Below are positions 8,889 through 16,837 of a stretch of DNA of 39,307 bases, in pieces (positions within the stretch are counted from its first letter, which is position 1; each line of letters begins with the position of its first letter). The notes under the pieces were generated by a model, which had not been told where the DNA came from, did no database searches, and was given only the letters and a program-made list of their open reading frames with translations. The position numbers and the translations under genes are program-made. The stretch comes from Myxococcales bacterium. GTDB taxonomy: Bacteria; Myxococcota; Myxococcia; Myxococcales; 40CM-4-68-19. Location: NCBI GenBank assembly GCA_020201435.1, contig JAIVGS010000004.1:1-39307 (forward strand), given 5' to 3'.

Positions 8889-9596
8889 CTAGCCCTTCGG
8901 GAATGCCCTGAAGAACGGCTGCAGGCCCTCGCGGATCGCCTTGTCGAACGCCTGCTCCCAGTAGAGATCGGGCGCCTTCGACATCATGTACACGTCGTAC
9001 CCGACTTCACCGAGGATGCCGACCAGGGCGAGGATCCCGAGCTCGGGGACGCCGATCAGCGGGCCTCCCACGCCGAAGACGAGGGCGGCGAGCGTCCCGT
9101 AGCCGAGCGGAAAGCTCGACTCGCCGAACGAGTCGACGCGCGAGGCGAAGTCGTTCCGCTCCGCCAGATACACCTGGAACGTGGCGACGCCGTCGTACCC
9201 GAAGTAGTTCACGAAGATGTAGTTCTTGGAGTTGAACTGGGTCCCGTAGTACGGAATCACGATCGCGTCGACGGCGAGCGCCTGGGCGAGGTCGGCGTAC
9301 TTGTCGCGCGACGAGTGCGTATCCTCGACCGGCAGGCCGGACCTCTCGAAGCTCTTGACCGAGGTGTCGTAGTCGACCACCTCGTAACCGTGCTTGCGGA
9401 ACTCGTCCGCGGCGATCTTCCAGTTGAACGACCGCCATTTCTCCGGGTCGGTCAGGTTGGCCGGCAGCCGGTTGGGGACGATGGCGACCCGCGAGATCTT
9501 GACGTTGCCGCGTGGGATCGTCGGCTCGGTGTAGAGCGTCCCGCGTCCGGTGATCGCGCAACCGCACACCAACAGCAAAGGTAGCCAGCGAATCAT
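8889..9596 (-). CDS. Hypothetical lipoprotein
   Basis: MIRWLPLLLVCGCAITGRG lipobox; 235 aa; coding start 4 bp after the upstream gene's stop. Confidence 0.8.
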   Translation of the reverse strand: MIRWLPLLLVCGCAITGRGTLYTEPTIPRGNVKISRVAIVPNRLPANLTDPEKWRSFNWKIAADEFRKHGYEVVDYDTSVKSFERSGLPVEDTHSSRDKYADLAQALAVDAIVIPYYGTQFNSKNYIFVNYFGYDGVATFQVYLAERNDFASRVDSFGESSFPLGYGTLAALVFGVGGPLIGVPELGILALVGILGEVGYDVYMMSKAPDLYWEQAFDKAIREGLQPFFRAFPKG

Positions 9597-9600
9597 GCAG

Positions 9601-11292
9601 TCATCCCCCTCGGCACTGCTGCATCTGTTCCTTGAGCGGCCCGAAGTCGTCCACCGCGCTCGCCGTCCGCATGTAGAGGTCGACGTGCTGGTCGCCCTCC
9701 GAGCATCTCCGCTGCGCGAGCAGCAGCTTGCCGAGATCGCGGTGCGCCTCGGGGAACGACGAGCGCAGCGACAAGGACGTCCGCAGCAGGTCCTCGCGCT
9801 TTCCCGTCTCGACGCCCGGCGAGAGCGCTTCCATGTAGTACCCGAGATAGAGGCGCGGCGAATCGTGCACCACCTGCGCTGCCAATTCGGCCGGAACCGC
9901 CTGGCCGCGGAAGAACCCCTGGTACGCGAGCGCCGCCGCGTGCGCCGCGGGATCCTGCGTGCGCAGCGTCTCCATCGTCGCGGCCGAATCCGGCCCCGCC
10001 ACCAGCGTCCGCAGCGCCGTCTCCGCTTCCGGCAGAAACGGCGCTCGTGACAGCGCCGCCACCAACGATGCCGCCGCGCCCGGCTTGTTACCCTGCTGCA
10101 TCTGCACTCGACCGAGCGCGTACCATCCGCGCGCGTCGTCCGGAAATTTTTCGGCGACGTTCTTGAAGAGCCGCGCAGCTTCGCCGAGATCGCCGCGGAC
10201 GAACTTGACGTTGGCCTGGAGCTGCCAGGCCTCGATGCTGTCGGGTGCGAGCTTCAGAGCGAACGCCACTTCATGCTCGGCGCGCTCGAGATCCTCGGTC
10301 TCCAGAGAGAAAATACCCCTGTAAATCCGCGCTGGTGCGAGCTTGGGATAGGCCGCGAGCAGCTTGTCGCACAAGGAGATGCCCAACTGGTAGTCCCCGC
10401 TGCGCCGCCGCCGCGCCGGATCGAGCCCGAGGAACGGCACGCCGCGCGCGAGCTCGCGGGCGCGGTCGAGATCGCCGTAGGCCGCGAGCGTCATCTCGGT
10501 CACGTCGAGCCCGCTCTCGCCGAGCGCGGCGGAGATCGACATCGATTGCGCGACCTGCTTGCCGAGGTCTGCCTGGATGGCGAAGAGCTGTTTCACCGCG
10601 CCCTGGGCCTCGCCCGATCCGAGCAGCTCGGCGCGTTCGACGCCCACGATCCGGGCGCGCGCGAGCGCGTCGTCGCCGAGCACCGCGACCGAGCCGAAGA
10701 CGATCACCTTCGCCCCGAGGATGCGGCCGACCGCGACCGCCGACTTCTCGTCGATCAGCGACGAAGACTGCAGCTTCATCTCGGCCAGCACCTGGTCGAG
10801 GAATTCACGCTCGACGACCCGGACGCTGCGCGCCTTCTGCAGCCGGTTGAGGAGCGCGTCGGCGAAGCTCTTTCCCAGCCACTGCATCGACGGATCGAGG
10901 CCCTCGGTCCTGAATGGCGCGACCGCGACCGTGACCAGCTGCGACTCTTTTTGCGCCGGCCCGGCCGGGCCTCCTTTCTTCAGCTCGTCCTCGACCTGGA
11001 TCAACCGCTGGCGAGCGAGATCGACGTTCTTCCCGTTCTTCAGCTTGGCGATCATCGTCTTGTAGGCGTGCGCGGCTTCCTCGAGCCGGCCCATCTTGTA
11101 GTAGGCCTGCCCCATGTTGTAGAGCGCCTGCGGCACCGGTTTGAGCCGGTACGCCTCTTCCCACTTCGCGATCGCGTCCGGATAGTGCCCGAGCTCGAAC
11201 TCGGTCTGGCCCTGCTCGTAGAGCTGCTTCGCTCTCGCCGTGTCGTCGGCGGGCGCCGCGAGCAGGACCGCCGCAAGCAACAGACGCATCAT
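9601..11292 (-). CDS. TPR protein with CsgG-like domain
   Basis: AKQLYEQGQTEFELGHYPDAIAKWEEAYRLKPVPQALYNMGQAYYKMGRLEEA TPRs; VTVAVAPFRTEGLDPSMQWLGKSFADALLNRLQKARSVRVVEREFLDQVLAEMKLQ is CsgG-like; more TPRs C-terminally. Confidence 0.82.
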   Translation of the reverse strand: MMRLLLAAVLLAAPADDTARAKQLYEQGQTEFELGHYPDAIAKWEEAYRLKPVPQALYNMGQAYYKMGRLEEAAHAYKTMIAKLKNGKNVDLARQRLIQVEDELKKGGPAGPAQKESQLVTVAVAPFRTEGLDPSMQWLGKSFADALLNRLQKARSVRVVEREFLDQVLAEMKLQSSSLIDEKSAVAVGRILGAKVIVFGSVAVLGDDALARARIVGVERAELLGSGEAQGAVKQLFAIQADLGKQVAQSMSISAALGESGLDVTEMTLAAYGDLDRARELARGVPFLGLDPARRRRSGDYQLGISLCDKLLAAYPKLAPARIYRGIFSLETEDLERAEHEVAFALKLAPDSIEAWQLQANVKFVRGDLGEAARLFKNVAEKFPDDARGWYALGRVQMQQGNKPGAAASLVAALSRAPFLPEAETALRTLVAGPDSAATMETLRTQDPAAHAAALAYQGFFRGQAVPAELAAQVVHDSPRLYLGYYMEALSPGVETGKREDLLRTSLSLRSSFPEAHRDLGKLLLAQRRCSEGDQHVDLYMRTASAVDDFGPLKEQMQQCRGG

Positions 11293-11741
11293 GGCTTCTT
11301 CGCGTGGCGCTCGATGAGCTTCACGTCCTTCGGCGAGTAGTTGCGCTTCTTGCCTGAGAGGAGGCGGATGACGACGTCCGGCTTGTCGCTCTCGATGTAT
11401 CCGCGGACGAAGCCGCCGTCGTTCAGGTACACGGTATCGAGGTCGGACGTCGGCGCGGCCGAGGGCAGCGGCGGCGGTTTCGGCGACGGCGGAGCCGGTT
11501 GACCGGCGGCGGGCGCCGCGCCGCCCGCGATCTCGATGTTTACGATCTCGGGGTCGTCGTAGGTCGCCGTCTTTCCCGACGGGAGCGAAAGCGTGATCGA
11601 CTTGCCGAGGCGGATTCGCTTGACGGTGCCGCGTACGACGCTCCCGTCCTTCAGGTGAACGACGGCACGAGTGTCGTCGGCGAGCGCGGCAGCAGCGATC
11701 GCGAGGACGGCCAGGCAGAGGCGCAATCTGGTCATTTCCAC
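11289..11741 (-). CDS. Hypothetical exported protein
   Basis: MTRLRLCLAVLAIAAAALADD signal peptide; two similar short motifs (HLKDGSVVRGTVKRI / YLNDGGFVRGYIESD). Overlaps the next gene by ATGA. Confidence 0.7.
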   Translation of the reverse strand: MEMTRLRLCLAVLAIAAAALADDTRAVVHLKDGSVVRGTVKRIRLGKSITLSLPSGKTATYDDPEIVNIEIAGGAAPAAGQPAPPSPKPPPLPSAAPTSDLDTVYLNDGGFVRGYIESDKPDVVIRLLSGKKRNYSPKDVKLIERHAKKP

Positions 11742-13018
11742 GCCACTCGAAGCCGGCCATAGAACGGGTAGGGCTGATCGTCGGCGGAGAGGTCGATCTT
11801 CACCGGAGAATCCTGGTCCGCGCCCGGCCGCGTCGCGAGCGCGGCGTAGGCGTCGATGTGGGGCGGATGGTCGGCCTGCAGCGAGGGCGGCGGGTTGTTC
11901 GGGTCGAGGCCGGAGACGTTGTCCAGGATCGCCTGGCGCACGTCGATGGAGCTGCCGAGCTGCGTGGAGGCGCTGTCGCTCAACGCCTGCCAGGTCCAGA
12001 CGTCGTCCTTGTACGTCAGCGGCATCGCCTTGTAGGTCGAGTCCATCGAGGCCTGGACGCGGACGCAGCCGCTCGAGTCGATCCGGGTCACGTCGAGCTT
12101 CACGCCGCTGCGCGCGGTGAGGCGCCAGCTCGCGTCCATCGACGCGCCGGCCGGCTTCGGCAGCGGGGCGCAGACGAGAAAATCCAACGGATCGAACCGG
12201 TTGGCGGTCATGAGCGCGTGCGTCGTGATGTGGTCGGCTTTGGTGAGCACCGCGGTCTGGACCGCCTCGAGCATCGCAAACGGGAACGGCTTCGCGGCCC
12301 CGAAGCGCGCGGTGTTGTCGATCGCGACCGCCGCCCCGACGTCGCCGCTGAAGAGGAGCGAGGAGCGGTACGGCATCACGACCGCGGCGGCGATCGTCGT
12401 CTTCGCGTCGACCGCGCGCGAGTACGCCGTGAACGTCGGCGGGTGCATCTCCGCGCCATAGGGCGGGTGGCCGCAGTCGAGCACCCAGACGCCTCGCATC
12501 AGCGCGCGATCGCCGGCCGCCGGCGAGTACCCCAGCGCGGCGCGCGGGAAGATCCGGTTCTCGACCTCGGTGTGCAGCGTCGTCGAGGTCCGGCTGTCGA
12601 ACTGGATGAACGCGTAGGGCGGGTCAGGCTCGAGATCGGCGTCGACGTCGAGGCCGAAGGGGTGATCGGCGAGCACGTCGTCGCCCGAGTCGTCGACGCC
12701 GCGCAGCGTCCCCGCGACCGAGAATTCGGGCTGGTTCAGCGTCGGCTGCGCCGGCTGCGCACCGGAGACGATCGGCGCCCAGTGCCAGAGCACCTGGGCG
12801 TTGGCCAGTCCATTGACGAACAGCTCGCCGAGGTAGACGCGCGTGATGTCGGCCGCGCAGGCATGCTCGTCGGGCGTGGTGAAGCCCTTCGGCAGCGCCG
12901 CCTTGTTCGCGTCGGTCGCGCTGGTCCCGGTGAACGACAGTGGCGGCCGGTCGGCCGGCACCGAAATCCCGGGCCCGCTCGAGCACGCCGCTACGCACAG
13001 CCACACGATGCGCTTCAT
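11732..13018 (-). CDS. Hypothetical lipoprotein
   Basis: MKRIVWLCVAACSSGPGIS lipobox; intact 428-aa frame overlapping the downstream gene by 10 bp. Confidence 0.72.
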   Translation of the reverse strand: MKRIVWLCVAACSSGPGISVPADRPPLSFTGTSATDANKAALPKGFTTPDEHACAADITRVYLGELFVNGLANAQVLWHWAPIVSGAQPAQPTLNQPEFSVAGTLRGVDDSGDDVLADHPFGLDVDADLEPDPPYAFIQFDSRTSTTLHTEVENRIFPRAALGYSPAAGDRALMRGVWVLDCGHPPYGAEMHPPTFTAYSRAVDAKTTIAAAVVMPYRSSLLFSGDVGAAVAIDNTARFGAAKPFPFAMLEAVQTAVLTKADHITTHALMTANRFDPLDFLVCAPLPKPAGASMDASWRLTARSGVKLDVTRIDSSGCVRVQASMDSTYKAMPLTYKDDVWTWQALSDSASTQLGSSIDVRQAILDNVSGLDPNNPPPSLQADHPPHIDAYAALATRPGADQDSPVKIDLSADDQPYPFYGRLRVAWK

Positions 13019-13063
13019 GCGAAAAGAGTTTATACCTGCGGTTCCACCGGGAGGGAACTCCAC

Positions 13064-14194
13064 ATGATCCAGCTTGTCGCTGCCGCGTTTTTGGCCCTGT
13101 CGGCGCCGGTCAAGATCGGCGTGATCAACTCGATGACCGGACCCGAGTCGCCGATCGGCGAGGACATCAGCAACGGCATCAAGATCGCCCTCGAGGACCT
13201 GAAGGCGAAGGGCGTCGAGGTCGAGGTGGTGTGGGAGGACGACACCGGCAAGCCGCAGGTCGGCATCAGCGCGCTGGAGAAGCTGGCGACGCGCGACAAC
13301 GTGGCGGGCGTGGTCGGCGCATACACGTCGGCGGTGACCTCGGCGATCGCGAAGAGCGCGGAGCGCTACAAGATTCCGCTCGTCAATCCGGTCGCGTCGA
13401 AAGAGGACATCACGCGGCAGGGATACAAGTGGGTCTTCCGGGTCTCGGCCACGACCGGCGACTACGCGTCGATCCTGCTCGACATGGCGATGTCGTTCGG
13501 GCAGCCGAAGACGCTCGCAATCCTCAATGAAAACACGGACTTCGGCACGAGCGGCGCGCGCAGCGCGAAGGAGTACGGCGAGAAGAAGGGCCTCAAGGTC
13601 GTCTTCAGCGAGGCGTACTCGAAGGGCTCGCCGGACTACCGGTCGACGCTCGTCAACGTGCGCAACTCGAACCCCGATCTGATCTTCATGGTCTCGTACG
13701 TCGCCGACGCGATCCTCCTGATGCGGCAGTCGCGAGAGCTGGGCCTCAAGCCCCAGGGTTTTCTCGGCGCCGGCGCCGGCTTCGCGAATGCACAGTTTGC
13801 CAAGGAGACCGACGTGTCGAACGGCGTCTTCTCCTCGACGCAGTGGACCGACGCCGTCTCCTGGCCGGGCGCGAAGGAGTTCGCGTCCAAGTATGAAAAG
13901 AAGTACGGCAAGCGCGCGAGCTACCACGCGGCCACGGCCTATACCGCGATGTGGATCCTCGCGCAGGAGGCCTCGAAGGCCGGCGGCGACCGCGAGAAGC
14001 TCCGGTCCGGGCTCGAGAGCGGCAGCTGGGAGACCCTCGACGGGACGGTCAAGTTCGCCAACTACGAGGGGTATACCCACCAGAACAAGCACCAGATGCT
14101 GGTCGAGCAGATCCAGGGTGGAAAGTTTTTCACCGTCTGGCCCAAGGAATTGGCCACCGGGAAGGCGATCTGGCCGTTTCCGGGATGGAAATGA
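13064..14194 (+). CDS. ABC transporter substrate-binding protein, branched-chain amino acid (LivK-like) family
   Basis: PVKIGVINSMTGPESPIGEDISNGIKIALEDLKAKG...VVGAYTSAVTSAIAKSAERYKIPLVNP; RBS GGGAGG upstream of the ATG. Confidence 0.93.
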   Translation: MIQLVAAAFLALSAPVKIGVINSMTGPESPIGEDISNGIKIALEDLKAKGVEVEVVWEDDTGKPQVGISALEKLATRDNVAGVVGAYTSAVTSAIAKSAERYKIPLVNPVASKEDITRQGYKWVFRVSATTGDYASILLDMAMSFGQPKTLAILNENTDFGTSGARSAKEYGEKKGLKVVFSEAYSKGSPDYRSTLVNVRNSNPDLIFMVSYVADAILLMRQSRELGLKPQGFLGAGAGFANAQFAKETDVSNGVFSSTQWTDAVSWPGAKEFASKYEKKYGKRASYHAATAYTAMWILAQEASKAGGDREKLRSGLESGSWETLDGTVKFANYEGYTHQNKHQMLVEQIQGGKFFTVWPKELATGKAIWPFPGWK

Positions 14195-14258
14195 CGTCCT
14201 GAAGAGCGGCAGGCGGCTAGTCGCCTACGAGCTTCAGGCGTTTGGATGCCGGCATTTG

Positions 14259-15100
14259 TCATGGGTCCTCGGTCACGGCGCGGCTGCGCGCCGCGTCCAT
14301 GAACGCGCGACCGTAGAGATTGTTCGCGGCATGTTGGTTGTGCGCCCGGCAGAGAAGTCTGATTCCGTTTACGTCGTGAACATGGGTGCGAGCGAAACCG
14401 TCGATGTGGTCGAACGCCCGACCGCGAAGCGCTCGCTCTTCACCTCGGCGACGAGCAGTTTCAACGCCCGGCGAAAGATCGTCGCGAGATCCCCGTCTGC
14501 GATGCGATGCCGCAGCAGGTCCTGCGCCTCACGAATCTCTTCACGAAATTCGCGGGATATCGAAAGCTGCAGCTTGAACGTGTCCTCAGCAATCGGCGTC
14601 ACGGCGCGAGCCGGCGGCACGGGGCGAGGGCTGCTCTCGGTCAGGAACAACGCTCGCGGCTCGGGCAGCTTCCGGATCGTCGCCGGCGGCGGAGGCTGCG
14701 GCGCGAGCGCCGCGACGAGCCCGGCGATCTCTTCCTTCGTCTTCCCCGTGGCCTGCGCGAGCAACCCGTCGCAGTTCTCCGGAGTCAGATGCGCCGTGAG
14801 CAACCGAACCGCCGTCAGATGCACGCGACCCGCGCGCACGGCCTCGACGATCGCCGGCAACTTCCGCGCCGCGCGGGCGACCTGGATCCGGTTGTACGCC
14901 GCGCCCTCCGAGAAGCCGAGCTCTCGCGTGCAGAACGTGAACATCGAGGAAAACGCGCTCTCCAGATAGAGCTTGCGCTCGTCGATTTCGCCGAGCAGCA
15001 CGAGAAGGTCAGCTTCGACGTCACACGACCGGCGCACCAGCTCGCGGGTAGCAGCGAGCAATTCCGCATCAGTCAACGACACGATTTCGGATTGAATCAT
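14259..15100 (-). pseudogene. HNH endonuclease family protein (DUF222-like), interrupted by internal deletion/frameshift
   Basis: Frame 1: MIQSEIVSLTDAELLAATRELVRRSCDVEADLLVLLGEIDERKLYLE...LLVAEVKSERFAVGR then stop; overlapping frame 2: AFDHIDGFARTHVHDVNGIRLLCRAHNQHAANNLYGRAFMDAARSRAVTEDP*, a typical HNH C-terminal half. Confidence 0.85.
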
Positions 15101-15292
15101 GCGCCGATCGTAGCATCGCGATTTTCGACACCCGCAGCCTCGCGCAGACGCGCGCACCTGCTGCGGGTCGTCTCATGCGCACTTTGATCTGCGCGGCGGC
15201 CAGTGCGCCCGCGCATTTGCGCAGAATGCGCGCCCCTGGCGCCAGTCGCGATCGCGAAATCGATCGCTCGAGGAACCCGTCAAGCGAAATCG

Positions 15293-15312
15293 AACTCGTT
15301 CCAGAACGAGTT
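15293..15312. repeat. Perfect inverted repeat AACTCGTTC-CA-GAACGAGTT
   Basis: 9-bp perfect arms, 2-nt spacer, in the degenerate region downstream of the 15741 pseudogene. Confidence 0.85.
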
Positions 15313-15322
15313 GGACGAATTC

Positions 15323-15741
15323 TTACGATCGATCGGAATCCGGAATCATCGCCTCCAGCCCGCCGTCCTCGAACTGCTTTCGATGCTCACGCAGCCCTGC
15401 TTCGTCGTCCCGCTGCTTTATTTGTGCGCGCTGTTTGGTTGGGACGCTCACCTGGCGGAGTCGGTAATAGAGGTGCTCATTCTCGTTCGACGGAAAAATG
15501 CCCCAATCGGTCACCCAGAGCAGGCACGTGCCCCGCGGCTGAAGCGCCGCCTCGACACAGCGGCTGAACCAGAGCAGTGCGGTGAACAGCGACTGAACCA
15601 GAGCAGTGCCGTGAACGACTTCGGGAACGGACAGCGAAAGCGATGTTGGTCAAAATCTCGAGTCGGCAGCCGACGGTCGCCCAGCGGAATCCGCAGCGCT
15701 TCGCACCATTGCGTGCACTCTTCGGGCGTGTACAGGCGCAT
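15323..15741 (-). pseudogene. Hypothetical protein with WVTxWGIxPSxENxHLYYRLRQ motif, frameshifted by a 29-bp tandem duplication and 3' truncated
   Basis: MRLYTPEECTQWCEALRIPLGDRRLPTRDFDQHRFRCPFPKSFTALLWFSR then frameshift; removing one 29-bp copy gives FTALLWFSRCVEAALQPRGTCLLWVTDWGIFPSNENEHLYYRLRQ. Confidence 0.8.
15558..15615. repeat. 29-bp tandem duplication (2 copies, 27/29 identical)
   Basis: 15558-15586 cagcggctgaaccagagcagtgcggtgaa; 15587-15615 cagcgactgaaccagagcagtgccgtgaa. Confidence 0.95.
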
Positions 15742-15788
15742 GTTCGAGCGACACGCTACGACGCCGGGGGTACAGGAGGAAAGACTTG

Positions 15789-15832
15789 TCCGGGGACGAG
15801 TTCCGGTGGAAGTGAAGGAGTATGTCCCCGGA
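15789..15832. repeat. REP-like palindrome (TCCGGGGAC ... GTCCCCGGA)
   Basis: 9-bp perfect outer arms, extendable with G-U wobbles (GAGTTCC/GGAGTAT); includes the SD-like AAGGAG and ATG of the downstream CDS. Confidence 0.8.
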
Positions 15833-16745
15833 TCTACTGCGCGTCCGCCTCCGCAACCAACGTCTCGTCGGGCCGCGCTGCAGGACGCCCGCCGAAGTCG
15901 TCGGATGGTTCGGGGCGGTCCAGGCGCAGGATTACGCCGCGGCGAAGTGGGCGGTCGCGCTGCGGACGAGACGGGCGACGGAGCGGGATGTCGAAGCCGC
16001 GTTCGATCGGGGCGACATCATCCGCACCCACGTCTTGCGGCCGACCTGGCACTTCGTCCTGCCGGAAGACCTGCGCTGGATGCTCGCGCTGACCGCGCCG
16101 CGCGTGAAACAGGCGATGGCGTTTCACGGCCGCTGGCTCGGCATCGACGACAAGGCAATCTCGCGTGCGAAGGCGCGGCTCGAAAATGCGCTCGCCGGCG
16201 GCCGCCAACTCACGCGCGCGGAGCTGGCCCGGCTGCTTCACGCGACCGGGCCGAAGCTCGCGCACCTGGTGATGTTCGCCGAGCTCGATGCGGTCGTCTG
16301 CAGCGGGCCGCGGCGCGGCAAGCAGTTCACCTACGCTCTCGTCGACGAGCGCTGTCCGCCGGCGACGCCGCTCGACGGCGACGAGGCGCTCGGCCGCCTC
16401 GCGGAGAGATACTTCCGCAGCCACGGGCCCGCGCTGCCGCGGGATTTTGCCTGGTGGTCGGGTCTCACCGCCGCCGGCGCGCGCCGCGCGATCGACATCG
16501 CAGGCCTCACCGCGCGCGACGGTCGCTGGTCGAAGTCGTGGACGCCGTCGAGAGCGGGACCCGTCGCTCACTTCTTGCCAAATTTCGATGAATTTCTCGT
16601 AGCTTACAAGGTGCGGGAGCGGCGCGAGCTGTCCTCGGCGCTGATCGTCGACGGCCGCTTGGTGGAGAGCGTGAGAGGATTGACCGCGCCCGAGCGCCGG
16701 GCGGTCGCCGAAGCGCACGCCCGGTACTCCGCATACAGGAAGTAA
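15822..16745 (+). CDS. Winged-helix DNA-binding domain protein (HTH_42/AlkZ-like family)
   Basis: [41 protein letters not shown]...[23 protein letters not shown]...[10 protein letters not shown]...[12 protein letters not shown]. Confidence 0.88.
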   Translation: MSPDLLRVRLRNQRLVGPRCRTPAEVVGWFGAVQAQDYAAAKWAVALRTRRATERDVEAAFDRGDIIRTHVLRPTWHFVLPEDLRWMLALTAPRVKQAMAFHGRWLGIDDKAISRAKARLENALAGGRQLTRAELARLLHATGPKLAHLVMFAELDAVVCSGPRRGKQFTYALVDERCPPATPLDGDEALGRLAERYFRSHGPALPRDFAWWSGLTAAGARRAIDIAGLTARDGRWSKSWTPSRAGPVAHFLPNFDEFLVAYKVRERRELSSALIVDGRLVESVRGLTAPERRAVAEAHARYSAYRK

Positions 16746-16837
16746 CCACACGGATTCACAGGGTCCGGCGCGGTTTGTTGCCGCAGCGCGGCAGGATCCC
16801 TTGCGCAGGGTGGCACAACGCGTTCAAAGTAGGCGGA

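Noticed and set aside
15360-15460. Plus-strand ...LLYLCALFGWDAHL next to the truncated minus-strand pseudogene, reminiscent of the lost C-terminus of that family (possible local inversion)
   Set aside because: Only about six residues look similar and the rest of the expected C-terminal domain is not collinear; likely coincidence without an alignment.
16779-16810. Small hairpins TGCCGC-AGC-GCGGCA and CCCT-TGCGC-AGGG in the gltB leader, considered as a riboswitch
   Set aside because: No match to a known riboswitch core that I can recognise; stems are too short to support a claim.
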